A stretch of DNA of 18,669 nt from SAT2750 sp964476375 (GTDB lineage Bacteria > Planctomycetota > Planctomycetia > Pirellulales > Pirellulaceae): the NCBI GenBank assembly GCA_964476375.1, contig CAYYZW010000164.1, positions 1 through 18,669 of the forward strand, given 5' to 3'. The translations under genes and the position numbers were made by a program. The notes beneath the pieces are model-generated. The model saw only the letters and a list, made by a program, of their open reading frames with translations. It was not told the DNA's origin and searched no databases. The first letter of the stretch is position 1. The number at the start of each line of letters is the position of its first letter. Shown piece by piece: positions 1 to 6,252 of the stretch.

Positions 1-217
1 CCCGGCTCTCACGACAGCCGGAACCCGTTTAAGTGGACACTGGATGCGTCGCTGGCTTCAGGATCCGTCGGCACTGCGAAACGATGTCACGATGCCCGGG
101 ATGTTTCATCGTTTCGGGGAAGATGGGCGCCGAGAGGCGATCAATGATGTGACCGCCTTTCTGCAAACGCTTGCGCCGGCCAAAACGGACATGGTGAATG
201 GAGGGACCGTAGCGTAG
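1..217 (+). CDS. Multihaem cytochrome c, 5'-truncated upstream piece ending at an in-frame TAG
   Basis: The frame starting at base 2 is open from the window edge to TAG at 215-217. It encodes about 71 residues that look like the second half of a planctomycete-type cytochrome c module: a W-M-R-R-W-L-Q-D-P segment followed by T-M-P-G-M-F, where the Met would be the distal haem ligand. The haem-binding CXXCH of this module must lie upstream of the window. After the TAG the same frame continues without shift as G-E-V-L-F-E-D-L-G-C-I-S-C-H, the usual entry into the next haem module. I therefore infer that this piece and the CDS at 224-1408 are one gene. The protein would be exported, with haem attached in the periplasm. 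The N-terminus and any signal peptide are not in the window. Confidence 0.7.
   Translation, partial: PALTTAGTRLSGHWMRRWLQDPSALRNDVTMPGMFHRFGEDGRREAINDVTAFLQTLAPAKTDMVNGGTVA
215..217 (+). other. In-frame TAG codon inside a cytochrome c gene
   Basis: The codons around it read GTA-GCG-TAG-GGG-GAA. Protein similarity to multi-module cytochromes continues in the same frame on both sides, and no frameshift is needed. One base change from CAG, AAG or GAG would explain it. Sequence error, a fresh nonsense mutation and amber readthrough cannot be separated from the sequence alone. Confidence 0.75.
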
Positions 218-223
218 GGGGAA

Positions 224-1408
224 GTGCTGTTTGAAGACCTTGGCTGCATTAGTTGTCACCGCCTGACGCAACCTGAAGAAGAAGATTATTTTAATCGAAC
301 CTCGCTCTGGTTTGCCGGAATCAAGTACCGGCAGGGGGAACTGGCCAGGTTCCTGCGCGAACCGCGAACCCATTATCCCTGGAGCCGCATGCCCGATTTT
401 CGGCTTGACCAGGAACAGTCCGGTTCCCTTGCTGCTTTCATTCGCTCGCGGGGGGAGCCTGAGCCGGAGACAGGAGGGGAGGCAGCGGGGAATGCAGAAC
501 AGGGAAAGCAACTGGTGGTCACACTCGGCTGTGTGTCCTGCCACGAGATGGGAGAAATGAAAAAAGAGGGAGGGCCACAGGTGAGCTCCCCGTTTGGAGA
601 AAGAGCAGACCACGGCTGCATGGCCGACAAGCCCCCCGGCAGGCTCCCCTCGTTTCGATGGAATGATAAAGAAGGGGAGGCGTTGCGTGCTTTCCTGGGT
701 ACCAGCGGCGAGTCGCTGGGACGGAGTTCGGTCGTGGAGACGATGTCCCGTTCGATGAGGGAATTGCGGTGTGTTGCCTGCCATACACGTGATGATCGGT
801 ACGCGGACTGGCCCGAGGTGCTTTTTGAAGAGGGGGTCTCCGGCCATCCTCCGGAGAACATCCCACTGCTCACCTGGTCCGGTGAAAAACTCCGTGTGGA
901 TTGGATGGAACAGTTATTTGCCGGGAAGCTTGCTTACAAGCCAAGGCCGTGGCTCAAGGCACAGATGCCCACTTTCCCAACCCGGGGTCCGATGATCGCA
1001 GCTGGCCTGGCAGCGGAGCATGGTCTGATGCGTGTTCCCAGGAAAGGGCCAGAAGCAGTCGACGGGGATATCGAAATAGCCAAGCGGCTCACACTCAAGG
1101 ACGGTGGCCTGGATTGTCGGCAGTGCCATGCAATGGGTGCCGAGATACTCAAAATGGAAAACCAGGCGTATGGGGTGAGCTTTGGTTATATCCGCCATCG
1201 GCTTCGTTATGACTATTACCAGAAATGGATGCTCAACCCCCTGCGCTTTGACCCGGCTACCAAGATGCCCCGTTATTCTCCGGACCGTCAGTCCACAGTG
1301 ATTAAACATGTGTTCGAGGGGAATGCCCGCCGGCAATTCGATTCCCTCTGGCATTATCTTGATACGACACGTGCCCCGACGACCGAGGGCGAGACTGGGA
1401 AACGTTAG
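224..1408 (+). CDS. Tetrahaem c-type cytochrome (downstream part of an interrupted gene)
   Basis: The 394 codons contain four CXXCH haem c attachment motifs, at residues 8-12, 103-107, 183-187 and 298-302. Three are followed by an M-P element that could supply the axial Met (residues 56, 248 and 348). In the second module the matching place reads R-L-P-S-F (residue 141), so the Met is missing there. Electron transfer in the periplasm is the likely role; the redox partner is unknown. GTG at 224 could serve as a restart after the TAG at 215-217, with GGGGGA just before it, but there is no signal peptide, so as an independent gene it would not be exported. Most likely it is the remainder of a larger cytochrome gene. 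It ends with TAG at 1406-1408; in the same frame a TGA at 1421-1423 overlaps the ferrochelatase start as ATGA. Confidence 0.8.
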   Translation: MLFEDLGCISCHRLTQPEEEDYFNRTSLWFAGIKYRQGELARFLREPRTHYPWSRMPDFRLDQEQSGSLAAFIRSRGEPEPETGGEAAGNAEQGKQLVVTLGCVSCHEMGEMKKEGGPQVSSPFGERADHGCMADKPPGRLPSFRWNDKEGEALRAFLGTSGESLGRSSVVETMSRSMRELRCVACHTRDDRYADWPEVLFEEGVSGHPPENIPLLTWSGEKLRVDWMEQLFAGKLAYKPRPWLKAQMPTFPTRGPMIAAGLAAEHGLMRVPRKGPEAVDGDIEIAKRLTLKDGGLDCRQCHAMGAEILKMENQAYGVSFGYIRHRLRYDYYQKWMLNPLRFDPATKMPRYSPDRQSTVIKHVFEGNARRQFDSLWHYLDTTRAPTTEGETGKR

Positions 1409-1419
1409 GACCCTTGTGA

Positions 1420-2442
1420 ATGAATAACCCCTATGACGCCATGATCCTGGTCTCTTTCGGAGGGCCGGAAGGGCCCGACGATGTGATGCCGTTTCTTGAA
1501 AACGTGCTGCGAGGGCGAGATGTACCTCGGGAGCGGATGTTATCCGTGGCCGAGCATTATTATCAATTTGGCGGTGTCAGCCCGATCAATCACGATAATC
1601 GCCGTTTAGTATCGCTGCTGGAAGAACAACTTTCCACGCACGGGATAGCCAGCACGGTCTATATTGGAAATCGCAACTGGCATCCGATGCTTGCGGATAC
1701 AATCGAGCAGATGAAAAACGATGGTGTGCGACGGGCACTGGCGATCGTGACCTCAGGATACAGTTCTTATTCAAGCTGTCGCCAATACAAGGAGGATCTC
1801 GAGGTCGCACGGGAAGCGGTTGGCGCGGGGGCACCGGAAGTGGACAAGCTCCGTGTGTTCTTTAATCACCCGGGTTTTATCGAGTCCATGACAGGATGCG
1901 CGGCCAGGGCGTTGGAACAGATTGACCGGGACGCCAGGGACGACTGCCACGTGTTGTTCACTGCCCACAGCATTCCGCTGACCATGTCAGACGGCTGCGC
2001 GTATGCCGTCCAGATGGAAGAGGTCAGCCGTCTTGTGAGCCGTGAACTGGGTGTGAAAAACTGGCGAGTGGTCTACCAGAGCCGGAGCGGATCCCCCCAG
2101 CAGCCATGGCTTGAACCCGATATTTGTGATGCGATCCGTGAATCCGCCGATAAGGGGGCGTCGAACATCGTGGTGGTTCCGGTGGGGTTCATTTCGGCGC
2201 ACATGGAGATTCTTTTCGACATTGACACCGAGGCCCAGGGGGTGTGTGACCAGCTTGGAATAAAGATGGTACGAGCCGATACGGTCGGGCACCAGGAACG
2301 CTTCATTGAAATGCTCTGCCAGCTTATCATCGAGCGGATTTGTGGAGATCAGCCGGTGGCGGTGGGGGACCTGGAAGCACCACCCCACATCTGTGCCGCC
2401 AACTGTTGCCCGGTCGGTGCTAGGAGTGGTCGACCCGGGTAA
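1420..2442 (+). CDS. hemH: Ferrochelatase (protoporphyrin or coproporphyrin type), possible [2Fe-2S] form
   Basis: The 340-residue protein inserts Fe(II) into a porphyrin, a late step of haem synthesis in the cytosol. The N-terminus has the S-F-G-G-P-E-G-P-D-D block and G-G-V-S-P-I-N. The catalytic His is H183 in F-T-A-H-S-I-P, and the metal-handling Glu is E263 in G-F-I-S-A-H-M-E-I-L-F-D-I-D. The Y-S-S-Y-S-S-C-R-Q-Y block and the C-terminal C-A-A-N-C-C-P resemble actinobacterial ferrochelatases. Several of those carry a [2Fe-2S] cluster held by C-terminal cysteines plus one internal Cys; C160 is a candidate for the internal ligand. Whether the substrate is coproporphyrin III or protoporphyrin IX cannot be decided here. 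It starts 11 bases after the cytochrome stop, with AGGA 9 bases before the ATG, so co-transcription with the cytochrome is likely. Its 3' end overlaps the convergent AddA-like gene by 23 bases. Confidence 0.93.
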   Translation: MNNPYDAMILVSFGGPEGPDDVMPFLENVLRGRDVPRERMLSVAEHYYQFGGVSPINHDNRRLVSLLEEQLSTHGIASTVYIGNRNWHPMLADTIEQMKNDGVRRALAIVTSGYSSYSSCRQYKEDLEVAREAVGAGAPEVDKLRVFFNHPGFIESMTGCAARALEQIDRDARDDCHVLFTAHSIPLTMSDGCAYAVQMEEVSRLVSRELGVKNWRVVYQSRSGSPQQPWLEPDICDAIRESADKGASNIVVVPVGFISAHMEILFDIDTEAQGVCDQLGIKMVRADTVGHQERFIEMLCQLIIERICGDQPVAVGDLEAPPHICAANCCPVGARSGRPG

Positions 2443-5400
2443 CGATTCCCGATCCGACGAAAGCGAGCCGGGTGTTGATCATCTCCACCGGAATCTGCAT
2501 CGAAGCAGAAAGGCCCTGGGCGTAGGTTCTCAACTGGCCGCGGTAATATTCGCATCGCGCCTCGAGCGTTCGTTCCGGGTCATCCGGATCAATTCGATCC
2601 GTCTTGTAATCAATGATATCCGCGCCCACGACGTTATCGTTCCGCGTGACCAGGACCAGCCGATCAATCGTTCCATGGAAGTGCTGGCCATCGTGAATCG
2701 CCGAAAGCGGAAATTCCTGATAGACATCCAGTTCAAAGGGGGCCTGCAGGAGTGCCTCGCGGAGGCCGTCAGCACACTCCGAGGGTGCCATGTCCCGGTA
2801 GGATTCCCGATCCAGCATGCGGACAACCTGGTCATGCTGGATCACGGCGAGAAAATCGTCGATGGCAGATTTGTCGATCCGGTAACGCTGGATGTCCTGC
2901 TGCATGGTCTCCTTGTCCGGCAGGGCTTCATCCAGCCATTGAATCTGTTCCAGCCAGCCGTGAATGAGTGTTCCCCGGGTCATCGCTTTTTCCTGCCCCA
3001 GGTCGAGTAAGTCCCCGGCCTGGTAAACGCCCTCTCCCTCCTGGCTGCTGGGGGTGATCGGTTCGAGTCGGCGGTCTGGTGAAGGAGCGGGCAGGGAGAG
3101 GCCCGGGGTGAGTTCCGTGAGACGGACCGCCGCCGTACCACAGGTTCCTGCCGGGCCATCGTCCTCCAGTTCCAGGGTGAAATCCTTGTACCATTCGGGA
3201 TTCCCAAAACGACGTATCTCGGTCTCCGGATCTGGATTCAACGGGGCGCCAATCGTCGCTTCAACCAGGCCGGAGAGGGTCTTGGGATACGTCCTTCGGT
3301 CCGGGTTGTAAGGAAGGATCACGTGCAGTCCGTGCTTTGCCCGGGTAAAGGCCACGTACAGAACGCAGAGGGCATCATAAACCTGCTCGTCACGTGCCTC
3401 CTGGAACATCTGTCGGATGCGGGATGGCAGGGCATTCTGGAGAGGTTTTTTGAAATAGGCGAGTACCCGGTCAATCGGGGCGGTGGAACGGGGCCGGCCT
3501 GTGACATAGGAGCCCGAGCTCGACCCGATGGATTCGTTTAACTGGGGTAACACGACGGCGTCAAATTCAAGTCCCTTGGAACTATGGACGGTCATCACGC
3601 GTATCCGTGCCGAGGACGGATCCTCCACCGTGCTGAGGTGTATATGTGCACGGAATTCACGGGTTCGAGTGGGATAGATGGGCTGGAAGTCATAGGCCAT
3701 GTTGACAAGCTGGTTAAGTCTTTCAAACTGTCGGCGGGAACAACTCTCGCGCAGAGCAATGGAGAGTTCTTCCAGGTAGGGCCCATATCCTCCCTGCTGA
3801 ATCTTTTTTCGAACGTCCGCGGCCAGCATGGTGACGTGATCCTGGCTGTCATCGGGAGTGAGACCGACGATGGGTCCCAGCGGAGAATGTGCCACGTGAT
3901 ATCGGGAAAGACTGTCGCCGGGGTGATCCACCATGGCAAGCAGGGAGAGGATGGCCTGGTTGGGTGAGGTGTCGTCAAGGGAGACGCCGCTTTCGCCGCT
4001 CACTTCAAGGCCCTGACCTCTCAGTTTCTGGATCGCGAGGTAGGCAAAACCGTTGGTTCGGGTAAGCACACCGATCGATGCATCCGGCGCGTGGGTGGAA
4101 ATACGTGCGACAATTTCAACCATGCTGTCCAGGGCGGTGGCCTGGTGATCGTTCTTGACGGTTCCTGAGGGGAGATGCAGGAATTCCACTCCCCCCTGTC
4201 GCGTGGAATGGGCCGTCTTGTGCGTGGGGAATTCGGCTTGCCAGCGGGAGGTGGCATCGAAAAGGTCGTCGAGAGTGTCGTGGGCAGTAAGGTTCTGAAA
4301 GACATGGTTGACAGCGTCGATAACCGGTTGGGCGGAACGGTAACTCTTGTCCAGGTTCGTCTTCCCGAGCGTTGTTTCCAGGTCCTTGTGCACGACCTGG
4401 AATATTTCCCGTCGACCTCCGCGCCAGCCGAAGATCGCCTGCTTGGTGTCACCGACAAGGAAAAAGGAGCGGGCGCTGGTGGCCGGAACGTCGGCGGTTG
4501 CATGCCGGGCCAGGGGCAAAAGGATCTGCCACTGCAGAAGGGAGGTGTCCTGGAATTCATCGAGCAGGAGGTGTTCCACCGAGGCATCGAGCCGGAAACC
4601 GGACCCCAGGCCCGCGGGTCTGGCAAGGTAGTCGTGTAGGGCAAAGGCAACATCGTCAAAGCTCAGAGAACCGTCCAGGCGTTTGGCGGTATAAAAGACC
4701 TCGTGGTAACGTTCCAAGAGGTCATGGGTTGCGGCCGTCTGCCGGATCACCGGTTGCAAGAGGAACGAGACAGCATGAGCCATCAGGGGACGGTAAAGTT
4801 CCACGGTCTCTTCCGGGATCTCCCTGCCGGAAAACAAGACCGCCTCGCTGCCCGCGGTCGCGGCAACAGCTTTCATGAGGCCCGTGGTAAGGAGTTTCTC
4901 CCAGTTCTCTTCATGGGCCCGGGCGATATCGGCATCGCGGGCTTTCGTGACACCCTTGTGGTCCGGAAGGGGGGCATCGGCGATCTGTTTTAACAGGCGT
5001 GTCAGTTCCGGTTTCGCGAGTTGTCCTGCCGGGGAGATCGCGGTCCAACAGCTTTGCTCGGTGCGGCGGAAAAGCGAGTAATGGTTCTTGACCGCGTCCG
5101 CGACCAGGTCGGACAGGCTGCGTTGGGATGTTCCGCCGGGCAAAAGGTATTCCAGTTGCAGGGTGTTCGGGACAAGGTGCGACTGGATCACCTCCTCGAT
5201 CGACCGCGTGATGAGTTCCGCCCCGCGGACCTTGTCGATCACATTCCAATCGGGCGGCAGGCTCATCTCAAAACAGTAGTTGCGCGCCACCTGGGCGAAA
5301 TAACTGTCGAGTGTCCCGATGCGAAGTCGGTGAAGATCCCTGTTCAACTGGACGAGCAGGGTCTGGCAACGAGTGGCGTCCAGGGACGGGTCGCCAAGGT

Positions 5401-5644
5401 CGTCCGCCAGGGCCGCCCGTTTGTTCTTGTCGAGTACCGCCTCGGCAAGACGTTCGAACAGTCGGCCCGAGATTTCACCGGCTGCCTTGCGTGTGAAAGT
5501 AGTCGCCAGGATCTGGTCCGCGGGAACACCGGCATTCAGGAGTCCGAGGAACTGGACCGAGAGCGTGTAAGTTTTTCCGGTGCCGGCCGATGCGCGGATT
5601 TCAACATTCGCAAATGGATCGCGAGTGGGAGTGGAGGTCGTCAT
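2420..5644 (-). CDS. addA: AddA/RecB-like UvrD-family helicase with C-terminal PD-(D/E)XK nuclease
   Basis: This 1074-residue protein should be the motor subunit of a double-strand-break end-resecting complex. Superfamily 1 helicase motifs appear in order: Walker A A-S-A-G-T-G-K-T (18-25), Ia around 48-58, Walker B D-E-F-Q-D-T (362-367), III V-G-D-T-K-Q-A-I-F-G-W-R-G (397-409), Y-R-S (435-437), V V-H-S-S-K-G-L-E-F (686-694) and VI Y-V-A-F-T-R-A-K (763-770). The C-terminal nuclease has G-T-L-I-H-G (H895), G-T-I-D-R (D994), D1012-Y-K1014 and G-Q-L-R-T-Y, so it looks catalytically intact. I chose ATG 5644 because it overlaps the stop of the AddB part as ATGA; upstream in-frame codons would only give a low-complexity Arg-rich extension. 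The reading frame ends in TAG at a natural C-terminus, convergent with hemH. It could equally be named RecB-like, but the partner next door favours AddAB. Confidence 0.93.
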   Translation of the reverse strand: MTTSTPTRDPFANVEIRASAGTGKTYTLSVQFLGLLNAGVPADQILATTFTRKAAGEISGRLFERLAEAVLDKNKRAALADDLGDPSLDATRCQTLLVQLNRDLHRLRIGTLDSYFAQVARNYCFEMSLPPDWNVIDKVRGAELITRSIEEVIQSHLVPNTLQLEYLLPGGTSQRSLSDLVADAVKNHYSLFRRTEQSCWTAISPAGQLAKPELTRLLKQIADAPLPDHKGVTKARDADIARAHEENWEKLLTTGLMKAVAATAGSEAVLFSGREIPEETVELYRPLMAHAVSFLLQPVIRQTAATHDLLERYHEVFYTAKRLDGSLSFDDVAFALHDYLARPAGLGSGFRLDASVEHLLLDEFQDTSLLQWQILLPLARHATADVPATSARSFFLVGDTKQAIFGWRGGRREIFQVVHKDLETTLGKTNLDKSYRSAQPVIDAVNHVFQNLTAHDTLDDLFDATSRWQAEFPTHKTAHSTRQGGVEFLHLPSGTVKNDHQATALDSMVEIVARISTHAPDASIGVLTRTNGFAYLAIQKLRGQGLEVSGESGVSLDDTSPNQAILSLLAMVDHPGDSLSRYHVAHSPLGPIVGLTPDDSQDHVTMLAADVRKKIQQGGYGPYLEELSIALRESCSRRQFERLNQLVNMAYDFQPIYPTRTREFRAHIHLSTVEDPSSARIRVMTVHSSKGLEFDAVVLPQLNESIGSSSGSYVTGRPRSTAPIDRVLAYFKKPLQNALPSRIRQMFQEARDEQVYDALCVLYVAFTRAKHGLHVILPYNPDRRTYPKTLSGLVEATIGAPLNPDPETEIRRFGNPEWYKDFTLELEDDGPAGTCGTAAVRLTELTPGLSLPAPSPDRRLEPITPSSQEGEGVYQAGDLLDLGQEKAMTRGTLIHGWLEQIQWLDEALPDKETMQQDIQRYRIDKSAIDDFLAVIQHDQVVRMLDRESYRDMAPSECADGLREALLQAPFELDVYQEFPLSAIHDGQHFHGTIDRLVLVTRNDNVVGADIIDYKTDRIDPDDPERTLEARCEYYRGQLRTYAQGLSASMQIPVEMINTRLAFVGSGIVTRVDHS

Positions 5645-6219
5645 GCTTGATACCTCCGTTCGAAAACGTCCTGCTGGCAGATAAGGTCGAATTCGTTTTG
5701 ATACCTGGGGTCTTCGTTCGGTTTCCAGAAAATCCTCTCGGCCACGGCCCGCCAGACCTCCACAGCCTTGTCGTCGGCGGCGAGGAGTTCGTCCTCGGTC
5801 CATTCGGCGATCAATTCGCCTGTCTTGGCCGTGTCCTTCGGGAGGACGATGAAACCAAGCTGGATGGTCCCCTCGAGTCCCATCTGTCCGGCGAGATGGC
5901 GATAAAGGGGCAGTTGGAGATCAATCCACTGGCCCGATTCGAAATGGACTTTTTCCGGGGTGCGGTGGGTATCCCCTGTCTTGTAATCAAAAATCGCCCA
6001 GGTATTTGATTCCGGGTGGTGGTCAATACGGTCAATCCGCCCTGTGAGCATCAGGGTGGTGTCATGGTGTACGAATTCAACGGGAAGAGGCGAAGAACCG
6101 TCCTCGGACCGGCGAGGCATCTCCACGCCATGGATGATCCATCCGGCGAGTGCCCGGTTCGCCTGCCAACGGGCGAAAGCCTCAAGTCGTTGCCGTGCCT
6201 GGTGAAGTTGAACATCCAC
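5641..6219 (-). CDS. addB: AddB-like C-terminal PD-(D/E)XK nuclease part (downstream of in-frame TAG)
   Basis: The 192 codons from GTG 6219 carry the catalytic half of a Cas4/RecB-like nuclease: G-R-I-D-R-I-D (D63), F-D78-Y-K80-T-G-D, and W-I-D-L-Q-L-P-L-Y (Q102). The frame is the same as that of the AddB-like CDS at 6250-8412. Between the TAG and the GTG the codons read K-T-F-G-P-H-P-R-A-T, which look like coding sequence leading into the nuclease domain. No Shine-Dalgarno is visible before the GTG. Read through, the two parts give 923 codons, a normal AddB-like size. The stop TGA at 5641-5643 overlaps the addA ATG (ATGA), a sign of translational coupling, so this part is probably still under selection or only recently separated. 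A genuinely separate nuclease subunit is less likely but possible. Confidence 0.82.
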   Translation of the reverse strand: MDVQLHQARQRLEAFARWQANRALAGWIIHGVEMPRRSEDGSSPLPVEFVHHDTTLMLTGRIDRIDHHPESNTWAIFDYKTGDTHRTPEKVHFESGQWIDLQLPLYRHLAGQMGLEGTIQLGFIVLPKDTAKTGELIAEWTEDELLAADDKAVEVWRAVAERIFWKPNEDPRYQNEFDLICQQDVFERRYQA

Positions 6220-6249
6220 GGTGGCCCGTGGATGGGGTCCGAAGGTTTT

Positions 6250-6252
6250 CTA
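6250..6252 (-). other. In-frame TAG codon inside the AddB-like gene
   Basis: The coding-strand codons read GAA-GCG-TAG-AAA-ACC-TTC-GGA. Frame and protein similarity continue on both sides (the distance from the ATG at 8412 to the GTG at 6219 is a multiple of three). The catalytic nuclease residues are all downstream of the stop. As with the TAG at 215-217, the preceding codon is GCG. Confidence 0.8.

Noticed and set aside
29..847. Long - strand open frame (272 codons) opposite the cytochrome gene
   Set aside because: It is antisense to clear haem-binding modules, is rich in His, Arg and Pro, shows no domain, and is explained by GC-rich shadow coding.
2306..3010. + strand open frame of 234 codons after ferrochelatase
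   Set aside because: It is antisense to the conserved nuclease end of the AddA-like gene, and its sequence has no recognisable domain.
4175..4878. Several + strand open frames opposite the helicase motifs of addA
   Set aside because: They lie opposite motifs II-IV of the helicase, which are unambiguous; composition is typical of shadow frames.
5645..5803. N-terminal extension of the AddA-like protein
   Set aside because: The extra 53 codons are Arg/Gly-rich shadow of the AddB nuclease part; ATG 5644 forms an ATGA overlap with the preceding stop and starts just before the Walker A.
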